DNA of 64,000 nucleotides from Aschersonia sp. MBC 622 (lineage: Eukaryota > Ascomycota > Sordariomycetes > Hypocreales > Clavicipitaceae), in contig JARJPL010000335.1 of assembly GCA_030782805.1 (NCBI GenBank), positions 62,001-126,000 on the forward strand, read 5' to 3'. The position numbers and the translations under genes were made by a program. The notes below the pieces were generated by a model. It was not told where the DNA came from, made no database searches, and saw only the letters and a list, made by a program, of their open reading frames with translations. This document shows positions 44,173 to 55,773 of the stretch, piece by piece; the first letter of the stretch is position 1; every line of letters begins with the position of its first letter.

Positions 44173-44682
44173 CTATGCTTCTGGTGCTAGGTGGCCAGCT
44201 GTAGCAATCTGGAGAATTTCGGCCTCCAACCCAGGTACCAGATGGACCTCTATTCCGGCATCTTCCAGTACGCGACGGCCCGTGTTTTGTCCAACAAACG
44301 TTTCCGGTTCTTGTACTCCCACGTATACCTTGGTAATCCAGGTCTTTTGCCGTAACACCCGCTCGATGCAGGGTAATTTGCCGCTCAGCCGCTTGAAACA
44401 GGGCTCCATTGTGGTGTAGAGAGCGTGGGGGCTGTTCATGGCCTCGGCAAGATGCTCTTCGGAGGTTGAATGATGCTCGGCAAGCTTTATAAAACAGCTT
44501 TCTTCGGCATGTGTGTTTCCGGGACATTCCAAGGTGAAGCCGTCTGTGGTTATTGATGAATCGTCGAGCTTGACCAGCACAGCGCCAACTCGAAAATTGG
44601 TCGGCTTTGGCGGAGACTTGGTAGCCAGACCCATGGCGTATCGCATGGCAGCGACGTGGTCGTCCTTTTGAAACGTCTTCAT
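44173..44682 (-). CDS. CDA-fold deaminase, RibD/Rib2-like
   Basis: A single-exon ORF of 169 residues from ATG (MKTFQKDDHV). The zinc site is HAE (58-60) with PC (C95) and C105, read as TMEPCFKRLSGKLPC, so the two cysteines are ten residues apart as in RibD-type deaminases rather than four as in PCxxC cytidine deaminases. The fold also has FRVGAVLVKLDDSS. RibD/Rib2 proteins deaminate the pyrimidine intermediate of riboflavin synthesis; relatives act on other substrates. The protein lacks a reductase domain. It diverges from the DNAJC9-like gene. Substrate unproven. Confidence 0.85.
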   Translation of the reverse strand: MKTFQKDDHVAAMRYAMGLATKSPPKPTNFRVGAVLVKLDDSSITTDGFTLECPGNTHAEESCFIKLAEHHSTSEEHLAEAMNSPHALYTTMEPCFKRLSGKLPCIERVLRQKTWITKVYVGVQEPETFVGQNTGRRVLEDAGIEVHLVPGLEAEILQIATAGHLAPEA

Positions 44683-45174
44683 ATTGAGTACATGTCGATT
44701 AAGAAGCAGCTATAGGGGGGAACAAGACAATTGGATGATGGGTTATGCCAGGTAATGTAAATGCTCTCCTGCCGTTGTAGCTTCTAGTTATTAGGGTAAA
44801 CATTGAAGCCCCGCCAGAATTCGAGCAGACTTGAGCAAGTTGTGGCAGTCGGATGTCCGGCAGCGACGCCATCCAAAAGCGACGAAAAATACCGCAAGAT
44901 AATCTCTATATCTCTGTATAGCGAGATAATTCTCGCGTTGAATAGTGAAGCCAGGCTACTCTAGATTTTTTTTTTATCACCCTTGAAAACTGAGCGTCGG
45001 GTGAAGAGCTTCTGGTGGGCAGCCTGAGGACTCCACTAGGTAGGTATGTACCCAAGTAGAGCTGCAGAGCTGCGCTGGCTCACCCAAGCCTCAAGACGCG
45101 TTCACGCGTAAAGAGCAGCAAGCCGAGCCGAATCTCGCACCTACATCACCAGCACCATCACAATACCGCCCGTG
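44683..45174. promoter_or_regulatory. Divergent promoter, deaminase / DnaJ
   Basis: A 492-bp interval between divergent start codons. It carries an AT-rich patch at 44960-44980 and TAGGTAGGTATGTACC at 45039-45053, a motif repeated elsewhere in the window. Confidence 0.6.
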
Positions 45175-46129
45175 ATGTCAGATCGAGAGGACAGCGTTGA
45201 GGGCGCCCCCCCTACGATTGAGCCATATGAGGTCCTTGGGCTTGAGCGCACCGCGACAGCAGACGACGTCAAGAAGGCCTATCGCAAGGCGGCGCTAAAG
45301 CATCATCCAGGTAGGAGGATCGCCTGTATTTTTCACTGCCGCCAGTGTAACTGACGGATTATTCTTGCACGTTTCAGACAAGGTTGCAGATTCCGAGCGC
45401 GCCAAAGCCCACGAAACGTTCCAGTCTGTTGCATTTGCCTACGCGGTGCTGTCAGACCCTGCCCGCAGGAAGCGATACGACACAACCGGCTCCACGGCAG
45501 AGTCCATTGTCGACTCGGATGGCTTCAACTGGAGCGAGTTTTACCGCGAGCAGTTCAAAGACGCCATTTCGACCGACGCGATTGAAAAGTTTGCCTGCAA
45601 GTACAAGGGCTCCGACGAAGAAAAAGACGATGTGCTGGTCGCTTACGAGCAGTGCGCCGGCGACATGGACGCTCTTTTTGAGCACGTCATCCTAAGCAGC
45701 GTCGTCGAGGACGAGGAGCGCTTCCGCGCCATCATCGACCAGGCGATCAAGGATGAGGACGTACCCGCGTTCAAGGCCTACACGAAGGAGCCCAAGCTGA
45801 AGCGGGCCGCCCGTCTGAAGCGCGCTCGCAGCGAGGCTGCCGAGGCTGAAGACTACGCCAAGGAGCTGGGAGTCCATGACCAAATATTTGGCAGCAAAAA
45901 GGGAAAGAAGAATGACAAGGCTGGCTCGGAAGACGCCTTGGCGGCCCTGATCCAGCAGAGACAGCAGAATCGCTCTGAGAGCTTCTTTGACCACCTCGAG
46001 GCTAAATACGCGGCACCAAGCAAGGGAAAGAAGGGGAAGAAGAGAGCTGTAGAGGAGGAGCCGTCGGAAGAAGCTTTCCAAGCCGCCGCTGCCAAACTGA
46101 AGGGTGGTTCAAAGAAAAGCCGTAAATAA
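45175..46129 (+). CDS. DnaJ co-chaperone, DNAJC9-like
   Basis: Two exons, 45175-45310 and 45378-46129, give 295 residues. A GTG lies just upstream, but the ATG of MSDREDSVEG is the start. The J domain (17-85) has YEVLGLERTATADDVKKAY and the HPD triad at 44-46; D46 is split by the intron. The C-terminal part has the DNAJC9 helical region (FKDAISTDAIEKFACKYKGS, then EERFRAIIDQAI). The C-terminus is Lys-rich and possibly nuclear. DNAJC9 links Hsp70 to histones H3-H4 in animals; the fungal counterpart (nuclear J protein) is inferred by similarity. Confidence 0.9.
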
Positions 46130-46495
46130 GCGGATGGTTCTGACTGGCCTTTATCTCATTTAAGCATGGCGTTGGAAAACTTTGATCGTGAAATTAAAAC
46201 AAAGCTTGGCGCAATTGGCTAATTAAACCCAAAGGGATAGATTCAATCAATTTATTAAAGATAGATCTGAGCATTTCTAAATTTCGCTTCACCTCATGCG
46301 TGCCCGAGATGTTAATTAGATAATAATCGCTTGGCTACCCAGTATGGCGGGGCAGCCTAGCCAAGTCGCTGGTGCAACGGCGCTGTGTGAATGCGCCCGC
46401 GACTAAATATTGACCTTGCAACATACTCTGGCATTCGGCCTCTTTTCGCGACGCAGCATGGCCAGCGGCCAATTTGTCTTGAGCGTCATCATGCC
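46130..46495. other. Intergenic, DnaJ 3' end and STN1 promoter
   Basis: 366 bp between same-strand genes. AT-rich at 46180-46330. Nothing else was seen. Confidence 0.5.
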
Positions 46496-47311
46496 ATGAG
46501 CGACAGGCTAGGAGTGGTGTTTTACCCGCGATACTGCTTTCACCTGGCCCCAACTGCCAAGGGGTGGTGCTTTCTACGTGTCAAAGACCTATTTACGCTG
46601 GAACAGCCAGATGGCTTTGAAGGTATGCGCGCCCCTTTTCGCCACTAACTCCGATGCTTGCTGACCGGCGTTACTGCAGGCGAGGGTTTTTATTTCCACC
46701 GCAATTTGCCAATTAAATGGGTTCGCATTGTCGGTGTGATTGTGGCGATTGACGATTTTGCCGGCCTCCGCGCGATGACGATTGACGACAGCAGCGGTGC
46801 TTGCATAGAGGTGATTACCTCGTCGGCCATCCCGACATTAGGTCCGGATGGGATCGAGCCCGCAGAAACGACAACAGGCCCGCCGGCACAGCCTAACGCA
46901 CCATACGACTACGTCGACGTGGGCTCCGTCGTGGACGTCAAGGGGGCCCTGACCACATTTCGCGATGTCAAGCAGCTCAGGGTGGAGAAGATGGCTGCTA
47001 TCCGCGGAACGGCGGAGGAAATGAGGCTCTGGGCCAAGAGGAGCGCTTTTCGGACGGACGTGCTGGAGAAGCCCTGGGTCGTGCCGGACAAGACGCTTCG
47101 CAAGTGCCGTAGGGAGGCGGAGCGGTCAGAGGCCGAGATGGAGAGAAAGAAAAAGTGCCTCCAGGCTGCGGCTTACGTGCAAAAGGGAGACGAGACAAAT
47201 AGGAGACAGGGTGCGGTGGAGGAAAGACGCAGCAAGCCGAGCAGAGAAGGAGTTGAGGTTCTGAAGGCCCTGGCAAGCTCCAAGGGAGGCTATAACGCTT
47301 TAGGGCTTTGA
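46496..47311 (+). CDS. STN1: CST complex subunit Stn1 (telomere capping)
   Basis: Two exons, 46496-46622 and 46680-47311, give 252 residues from MSDRLGVVFYPRYC. An in-frame ATG at 46391 would add 35 residues and is less typical. The OB fold begins YPRYCFHLAPTAKGWCFLRV, runs through the splice (DGFEGEGFYFHRN) and continues PIKWVRIVGVIVAIDD, then the beta strands DVGSVVDVKGALTTF. This is the Stn1 signature of fungal CST, which caps telomeres and recruits Pol alpha-primase. The C-terminus is charged and helical. Fungal Stn1 proteins often have longer C-terminal domains, so a further exon could be missing, but the stop is clear here. Confidence 0.9.
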
Positions 47312-48247
47312 GGGAAGTTGTATAATATTATTATTGACGGGACTCGTGACGCCCCCGGACGAATTTGATGGGACCATGATGGGACTTGGCATCTACTGAT
47401 ACCGCTTTGGATAATTCACAATAGAAAATTGGAACTGCAATCTCCTTTTTTGCTTTTATTTCCAGGATCCTCTCCATGGCGATGAACCATATTGAATCCC
47501 CACGGACGGTTTAATTTAATAAAGTGTGGCAACTATCTCTGACGCATACATAGCTATAGCCTATCGCGGAATCTGCCTTTCCGAGCCGCTACCATCGCCT
47601 AGGTGCCTAGTTCCATGGAAGGTGCGGTAGCGACGACATACGAATTGTGCATCCTTTCGAACCCCGCGCAAGCAATTCGTCTCGACTCTTGCAAACCTAA
47701 AATCCATCCTATCCACTCCCTATCATACCTCGAAAAGCCTTTCTATTAGTAGTCGCAGCAACAGGGGCAGGAAAAAAGGTTTGTTTCCATCGCAACCAGG
47801 GGTCTGCCTCTCCGGGCCGAAAAGCAAGACGCCACGCATTCTCCGCCAGGTTGACTATTTTGGACCCTGTTGTCTCGGCCCCAGCCCCGAAAACTTTTCT
47901 GTAAGTGACAGGTTTTTTTTTATACGGAGTATGGATCTCGTCATTATGTGCTGCCCACATTCTTTGCGTCTTTACGTATTATCGCGTGGATCTTGGTCGG
48001 CGGGGGGTTTTGGACTACCACCGTGGTGAGACTCGTTGTTCTGCCCTCGACTGGAATGGGGGTCTATTTCGTACACTTGGGCTGCCACGAGGGGCTTGGC
48101 CCATAACCGCGGATCATCCATCGTCTTCATATATGGGCAATTGGCTGCTGTTTGGGGAGATTGTCTTGTTTCCTGTTCTGAAGTGATCGCATATTTCGCT
48201 GTACTTGGATAATTTCTGTCCGTGAGAGGCAGATTAGAAGAACAGCC
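47312..48247. other. Intergenic, promoter of GH81 gene
   Basis: About 940 bp with AT-rich 3' sequence first (47320-47560) and a leader towards 48248. Small ORFs at 47709-48186 look random. Confidence 0.5.
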
Positions 48248-51200
48248 ATGCGTTTCTCTACCGTGTTATTGGGTTCCGAGGCGCTGACATTGATCAAAGC
48301 ATCGGGTCTCGCCAAGAGCCATTCATCACTATTCAAATCGAACCGCCCGACCATCACCAGCACCGTCACTATACTCGAGACTGCAGTGTCGAATTGCCCT
48401 GCTCCCACTTTTACGTTTTGTCCTGATGACGAACTGAACCCTTTCAATATTGGCTCGAGCGAAAGTGTCCGCACTATATCGGAAACGCCCTCCACAGTTG
48501 TCTACAACGTGTCGAATACTGTCGTAGTGACGACCACTATAACCGACACAGCTACCATCTGTTACCTCCCGGAGCTTACGAGCGTCACGCCGCAGACTCA
48601 TGGTGTCTTGAATACTGAACTTGGCGAACTTGGCCAACCAACTGAACAGCCTCTGCTAACTAACGCTATCCCTACCCGGTCATCTCTACCAACCTTTGCA
48701 AGCACTCTGTCTGGAACCACTGCAGAGACTACCCCGGAGTCTGGATTGTCCAACTTCGATTCTGTATCGTCCAATTCTGATTCTGGATCGTCCAATTTTG
48801 ATTCTGGATCGTCCAATTCTGATTCTGGATCGTCCAATTCTGATTCTGCAAAGTCCAGTTTCAGCTCTGAAGCACCTTTTCCCATTGGCAACTCGTCCCT
48901 CCCCACTGGTACAGGATCCGTGACAGGCATTAGCGGAAGTCAACTTCGACCTACAGGTTCAGTGAGACCTACAGGTTCAGTGAGACCTACAGGTTCAGTG
49001 AGACCTACAGGTTCAGTGAGCTCCGTTAGCGAAAAGGCGACCATGTCGGCCTCGGTCAGCCTCAACACAACTAGTTCAATTGCAAGCTCGACATCTATTC
49101 AGAGCGCAAATGCCACAAAGGAGGAAATAAATACACCAGTCATAGCGCCGGGCAACATTTTTGCCGTTGCCATTGACACCAAGCCACTGCCAGTCCAGTT
49201 TTCTTCTCGGGCTGATCATCCCGTTCCTCGTATCGGTGTTCAGACCAAGGGGCCGCTTCAGACCAACAAGTTCTACTCCAACATGTTCCTTGGAAACCAA
49301 AGAGACCCAGTTTTCACCTACCCGTACTCAGTATCATGGGCCGACGGTACCGGAGTAAGTGGCAGCTACGGTCTGACTTGCTCGCACATCGACGAGAAGC
49401 AACGTGTATTTGGACCGCCCAAGCATAATGTCTCGGCGTCCTACTTCATCAATCCTATTGGTATTCATTCAATGATTATTTCGGCGCGAGAGCTTGGCAA
49501 GGGAACCACGTTGACCCTGGACAGCATGACTGCGTCTTCGGTCCGTGCCCACCTGAGCTCAAGCAGCTCCTCGGAGCCTCTCATTTCATTCCCTCTTGTT
49601 CAGGGAATGGCCTACATTACGGCTGAGTACAATGGAGCGACACCTCTTCTGCAAACTGGCGTGTTCTTCCGAGATGTCAAGCGGTCCACTCAGAAGCCCA
49701 AGAAGAATGTCACCAAATATGTTTTCATTTTGGAGGATGGGACGACATGGCGCGTCTATGGTTACAAGACCAAGGGCGACGACCTTGATCTTGAAGTCAC
49801 CAATAATGGTGTGGTCACGTCGACGAAGCCTTTCTACGGTGTTCTCCAAGTTGTGAAGGAAGCTACGAGCAGCTCGGATGAGGAGAGCAAGCTTTTGGAT
49901 CAAGGTGCCGGAATCTATCCCGTGACTATGAACCTATCTGGAGGTGTGCAGGGTGCCTCTGGAAGCTACGAGTTTAACTTTGAGAAGGCTGGACATCCCG
50001 AGGGAGAGCTTTTGATGTTTGCGCTGCCCCATCATGTCCAATCATTTGACGCAGCGACCTCGGGTCAACTGGCCAAGGGCGTTTCACTCATGACACCGAC
50101 CAAGGGTAGAGCCACATTGGTGCAGGGTACTAAATGGACCATGGTAGAGCCTTCGATGCCTGTGAAGCTCGGATTTGCGCCTTACGACGCCCAGAAGGGC
50201 AGCGTGAGCAAGCTCTCGAAGAGCGCAAAGTCGACTATCAAGGCTGCCGCCTCCAAGGAAATTCTGCAAGACATGATCGCGGCGTCTGACCTCAACTCAA
50301 TGTATTTTAGTGGCAAAGCCTTGGCCAAGTATGCGTTTATGCTCTATGTCATCAATGACATGCTTGGAGAGACGACGCTTGCACAGACTGGGCTGGGTCA
50401 GTTGAAGACAGCCTTTGCCAGATTTGCCGACAACAAGCAAAAGCATCCGTTGGTACACGAGACGGCTTGGGGAGGTGTTGTATCTTCGGGCGCCTACACA
50501 ACCGGACAGCCACTGGAGGATTTTGGCAACACCTACTACAATGATCACCATTTCCACTATGGCTATCACATTCTGGCAGCTGCTGTGATTGGTCATTTGG
50601 ACAAGACGTGGATAGACAAGAACAAGGACTACGTCAACATGCTGGTGCGAGATACCTCGAACCCGAGCCCCAAGGACACAATCTTCCCTGAGTGGCGGTC
50701 CTTTGACTGGTATCACGGACACAGCTGGGCCACTGGCCTCTATGCCCAGCTGGATGGCAAGAACCAGGAATCGTCTTCGGAGGATATGATGCATTCATAT
50801 GGTCTGAAGATGTGGGGCAAGGTATCTGGAAACGCGTATCTGGAAGCTCGGTAAGTGAAGATGAAGCAGTCTAGAGGCAGGAATTGGCGGGCACTAACGA
50901 CTTTGAACAGGGCGAACCTGCAACTGGCCATCCTGACACGAAGCGTGCAAAACTACTATTTGTATGAAGAAGACAACACAGTGCAGCCGGCGGAATTCAT
51001 TGGCAACAAGGTGGCAGGCATCTTGTTTGAGAACAAGATTGACCACACGACCTTTTTTGGCAATAATATTGAATACATTCAGGGTATTCACATGCTTCCG
51101 ATCCTGCCAGTGACTACGGTGGCACGCACGCCCAAGTTTGTCAAGGAAGAGTGGGAAATGTTCTTCAGCAACGGGCGTTTGGACGGGATTGACAATGGCT

Positions 51201-51407
51201 GGAAGTCCATCCTGCTTGGTAACCTCGCGACGATTGCGCCCAAGGAGGCGTTTGACGTGCTTAGCGGGAAGAAGTTTGATAGTAGGTGGCTGGATGGCGG
51301 TGTCTCGCTGACCTGGCTGCTTGCGTACGCTGCCGGTAAGTTTCATAAGTATGTGAATGAAGCGTATAAAGGCTAACGTGATATTTGCAGCTCTTGGCGA
51401 ACTGTAA
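48248..51407 (+). CDS. GH81 endo-1,3-beta-glucanase
   Basis: Three exons, 48248-50850, 50911-51335 and 51391-51407; the last codes only for the closing residues (ALGEL). The product is 1,014 residues. The first ~25 residues (MRFSTVLLGSEALTLIKASG) are hydrophobic but not a textbook signal peptide, so secretion is likely but not certain. A Ser/Thr-rich linker (about 150-300) has two tandem repeats. The GH81 domain follows, with PVPRIGVQTKGPLQTNKFYSNMFLGN, then YYNDHHFHYGYHILAAA and EWRSFDWYHGHSWATGL, both hallmark catalytic-core stretches. GH81 enzymes cut cell-wall beta-1,3-glucan in septum separation or feeding. Without the last small intron, ORF reading would end differently, at AYAAGKFHKYVNEAYKG. 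Confidence 0.93.
48743..48847 (+). repeat. 21-bp tandem repeat (5 units) in GH81 linker
   Basis: Five 21-bp units code for Ser/Asn/Asp-rich heptapeptides (SSNSDSG type) in the linker of the GH81 glucanase. Units differ at few positions. Confidence 0.9.
48947..49018 (+). repeat. 18-bp tandem repeat (4 units) in GH81 linker
   Basis: Four near-perfect 18-bp units code for RPTGSV hexapeptides. Near-identity suggests recent slippage. Confidence 0.9.
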
Positions 51408-53642
51408 TGAAGTTGCAGACGAAGCTATCACGATGAGGACAAGGTGGTTGGGAAGGGGCAGAAGGTGGTGAGTGGACTTTGTATACATTCTTTAATACGC
51501 TTTACTTTTTACTTTCGAAATTGTAATTTAGACTAGACCTAGAACAGTGCAAGACTGAATCTTTTCTTTTGACTTTTAATTGTGTAAATCTAGTAGGTTT
51601 GTTGGTGGAAGTGGAAGAGGGGGCCTCAGGCGAGGCGAGCTGCCTAAATAAGCTAGATCTTGGCGATTGCGGGGGAGGCAGTGCATGTCTTGATTCTTAA
51701 TTTTTAGCTGCATCGGAGTTGCAGTAGCCAAGTGCAAGGGTAGCTGGGCAACTGGGCCATGTACCAGTTACGTCAGGCTTGAATGTGATGCAGGTAACAG
51801 ATGCGTGCCAGTGCGTTGACGATGCCATGTGATGGGGCTATCTACGAAGGATGTCCGGATGCTGCGGGTAGAAGCTGATTTCGAGTCAGGCAGACAGCGA
51901 GGCATACGCTAGCTGGTAACTAAATGGAAAGAGATGGTGCAGTCGCACAGTCTACGTGACGGGTGCCACTCTGCGTGGACGTGATTAAGGTTAGAAAATG
52001 CAGACGCGAGGAGCCTGTCGGATGCGCACGTTGTTGATGAGGGCGAGGCTTGTGGCTTGGTGATGTGTGATGAAGGTGGTTGTTTTGCACGACGTTGAGA
52101 TGTGAAACAAAACGGTGCGTACCTGTAGGAACGAGGCTGGTGGACCTGGAAGCGGGAACGTGGGAGACGACAAGAGGAGGCCTCCCAAAGCTCCCAGAGT
52201 CCCAGATCGCTGGGAAGTGGAAAGCCCTTGGCAGCTGGCAGGCACAGCGGGCGCCAAGATTTATCTAGGTACTATTAAAAAAAAAGAAAAAAAGAAAAAA
52301 GGAGCCCCCGAAACGCAGCGCCACAAGTCGTGCATAGGCAAGGCTTCGCTTCAGGGGGGGAGGGAATTCAATCATTTTCATAACATATTTCAGAGTTTAA
52401 AAGTAAGCAAAAAAAGGAGGAAGACAATTCGAGTGCGCGCGGCTACGACATAAATAATTTACACTTTTATTTGATGATGGTCTTAACAGCAGTCTCGAGC
52501 AAGTCAGAGCTAACAGGTAAACAAAGCTCCTGGTGAAACAAGTCTTGCCTGGACTTATCGGTCCGTAGAACAGGTACGACGGCACTCGGTGGACAAAAAA
52601 CATGGCGCTAGTCTACCTACAACCACTGCTAATCATGGGCGAAAATCAGTGTATATCCGCCATGTTTTTTGTCCACCCCTTGGACGGTCCCTAAATAATG
52701 AACAACGTCACAGGCTGCGCGCGGCAGCACCGGTTGTGGGGCATGGAAGTGGTGCCTCTTTTTTTTTTTTTTTACGGTGGACAAGGACCTGACAGCTTCT
52801 ACTCTATTTTAGGGTTGAACGAGCGCTTTGAAGTTGCCCCCAGTCGCCATCACAACGCAATATCTTGTGATTTGTGCGGTGTCAGGAGTCACCAAAACCT
52901 TGGCTACGGATACGGAGAGCTCTGTACGGATTTACAGAGCAATGACTTGTTGAGCAAAAGATAAGACAAACTGTAAAAATACCCTTGACGGAGGTACAAA
53001 AGCAAGCTTTCTTGAGCGGGGCTAAAGCCCAGCCACATGCGCCACAAGTAAGGTAGTACACACCAAGCAACCTTGTCACAGCAAGCGGCGCTAGGCTTCT
53101 CTGGGTAGCGAGCTCTGGCATTAGATCGTCAGTCCCTTCCCGCTCATTCTCTCTTCCTCCCCATCCGTCAAGCACACGAACCTTGATCATTTGGCGCCTA
53201 AAAAGCGTAAAACGGCGCCCAAGCCATTTTTCCCTCTCCTCTTTTTCTCCCTTCATCCCGAAATTCTTCTTCGTCTGTCCATCTTCGTTGTTGGCATTTT
53301 GTTCTTGTCTCGTCTCTTGCAATCGGCATAATACATCAACGGCCACTGCTCTTCTCACCACACCACGCACTACCGCAAACACGCCATTGCCGTCTACTGA
53401 CCGAAGGCTCCGAGATTTATTGCACTCACTCTTTTCATCTTTCTTATATTAAACGAGCCAACTTGGTAGCTTCTTTCGCAAAGCTGCACTTTTTTATCCC
53501 CAAAACCGACGAGACTAGGCTGGTTTATACACACCGTCGTCTACTTTTGGTCCTCTCGACCCTTTTTCCTTCCATTCTTTCTCTGCGCAAAAAACACCAA
53601 CAACCTTCTCGCCGACAAGACTCGGTAAACAAACAAGAACCA
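51408..53642. other. Intergenic with inverted repeat
   Basis: About 2.2 kb between the glucanase and exchanger genes. The perfect inverted repeat at 52588-52677 is listed separately. T/A-rich runs occur at 52273-52300 and 52760-52775. A long CT-rich leader (53200-53630) precedes the exchanger ATG. No gene was seen. Confidence 0.5.
52588..52677. repeat. Perfect 20-bp inverted repeat with 50-bp loop
   Basis: The arm GGTGGACAAAAAACATGGCG (52588-52607) is followed after 50 bases by its exact reverse complement (52658-52677). A partial third copy, CGGTGGACAA, occurs near 52775. It could fold as a hairpin, be the terminal repeats of a tiny MITE, or be a remnant. Confidence 0.85.
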
Positions 53643-55320
53643 ATGGATTCTACCAAACCAGCCAACCATGTCTCGGAGCGCACGCCTCTGCTCAACGGCG
53701 AGGGCGGCTCCAACGGCAACGACACCGCCGGCCGCACCCATCACCACCCTCCGACTAGCGGCTCAAACCTCAAGCACTTCTTGATCAATAAGCGCTACAC
53801 GCCCGGCACCGACCACGGCAGCATCGCCGTGCGCAGCGCCGCCAAGGTCTGGCACATCACCAAGGTGACTCTTCTCAGCAGTGAGTTCTACCCTGCCAGT
53901 ATCGAGAGAGAATCAGAGAAACTGACCGCCGCCACTACCCAGACTATGTCAACTTCCTCCTTATCATGGTCCCCCTCGGAATCGCAGCCGGCAAGCTCAA
54001 GTGGAGCGCCACCGCCATCTTCACCATCAACTTCTTTGCCATCATCCCCCTCGCCGCCGTCTTGTCCTTTGCCACAGAGGAAATCTCCGAGAAGCTCGGC
54101 GACGCCCTAGGAGGCCTGCTCAATGCCACATTTGGCAACGCCGTGGAGCTAATTGTAGGCATTTTTCTCCTAACCCCATCAGATGGGAGCAAGCCCGTTT
54201 TCTTGCAATACTAACAGCTTCACAGGTTAGCATAGTGGCACTCCGCGACGGCCAGATTGAAGTCGTCCAGTCGTCGATGCTCGGCTCCATTCTCTCCAAC
54301 TTGCTACTCGTCATGGGCATGTGCTTCCTCTTTGGCGGCCTTGTTCACCGTGGTACCAACCACAACGGCAGCGAACAGGTTTTCTCGGCTGCTGTCGCCC
54401 AGACTACCTGCTCTCTCATGACACTTTCCTCGGCCTCTCTCGTCCTTCCCGCTGCTGTACGTTGGCAACACCCTTCGCTCCTGTAAAATCTTCCTCGTCG
54501 TACTAACATACCCTCTCAGCTCTACGCTGTTATGGATCACAACGGTTCCAACGCCAAGCGCGAATCCATCCTCGTCTTCTCCCGCGGCACCGCCATCATT
54601 CTGCTCCTCCTCTACGTCCTCTACCTCATCTTTCAGCTGCGCACCCACAGCAACCTCTTTGACCCCGAATCTCAGACCGATGCTTCCGCTGCAGCCGCCG
54701 ATGACGATGAGACCACGCAGACGCCCGAGATCGAAGCCGCCGCTCCTGCGCATCAGCAACCCGCTATGGGCCCCATTGCCGCCCTTGCTGTTCTGGTCGT
54801 CACCACCGTCCTGGTTGCCATTTGCGCCGACTACCTCGTCGGCAGCATTGACGACATTGTCGCCTCCACAAACATGAGCAAGGCTTTCATCGGTCTGATC
54901 CTCCTCCCCATTGTCGGCAACGCCGCCGAGCACGTCACGGCTGTTGTTGTCGCCGTGCGCAACAAGATGGACCTCGCTATGGGTGTGGCCATTGGCTCTA
55001 GCATCCAGATTGCTCTTGGCGTCACTCCGTTCCTCGTCATTGTTGGCTGGATCATGGACAAGGACATGACGCTGCGCTTCGAGCTTTGTGAGTTCCAACT
55101 ACATGCGGATACTACCAGAATGATGCACTAACACACGGTAGTCCAAACTGTTTCGTTTGCCGTTTCAGTTCTCGTTGTCACATACACTGTTCAGGACGGC
55201 AAGTCCAACTACCTCGAAGGCGCCATGTTGATTGGTCTCTACACAATAATCGCCGTCGCCTTTTATGCTACCCCCGGCGACGCCATGGACAGCGCCAAGG
55301 CCCTCATCTTTGGCAACTAA
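53643..55320 (+). CDS. Vacuolar Ca2+/H+ exchanger (CAX/Vcx1-like)
   Basis: Five exons, 53643-53880, 53943-54154, 54226-54456, 54520-55087 and 55142-55320, give 475 residues. The first CAX repeat has GNAVELI (144-150), the second GNAAEHVT (360-367), the two alpha-repeat signatures containing the acidic cation-binding residues. About eleven membrane helices fit. A loop near residues 275-300 is acidic (DDDETTQTPEIEAAA). These exchangers move cytosolic Ca2+ into the vacuole by proton antiport. The N-terminal tail is hydrophilic (SERTPLLNGEG), with an acidic-dileucine-like ERTPLL sorting motif. All introns are GT..AG and keep frame. Confidence 0.95.
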
Positions 55321-55773
55321 CTACTCACTGTGTAACATTTCGAACCTCGGCGGGGAGGGAAGAAAAATGGGCAACTTAGGAGAGTGGCGGATTATTGGGG
55401 TATCAGCTACGGCTGATTGGCGTTGGAGTGCGTCTGTTACTTTGAGCTTGTCATTCCCGCTTTGATGGCGTTTCCTACGGTATTTGTTTTTTCCCCATCA
55501 TGTTGTATGATGAGCATTGGTGTACTATACGGCGCATTGGTACCAAGTGAAAATTAATGTTTTGAGATTCCTTTGTCCAACGACGTGGCAATGAATCATG
55601 CAACGCAATGTAGCTTGACCGTGTACGGCACTCTATATTGAGTCAGAGCCGTCTTGAGACGTCAATGCTGCAATTGATCTTGGAGGCGTGTATAATTCAC
55701 AGAATGATGCGTTGATATGCCAAAAAAAGAAAACGAAAGGAAGAAGCACCGCCCATGCAAAATATATCCACAA
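55321..55773. other. Convergent 3' region, no gene
   Basis: A 453-bp gap between the stops of the exchanger and UTP14. AT-rich; nothing else was seen. Confidence 0.5.

Noticed and set aside
54304..55098. A 264-codon minus-strand ORF.
   Set aside because: It lies antisense to the exchanger exons and has the low-complexity composition of a shadow frame.
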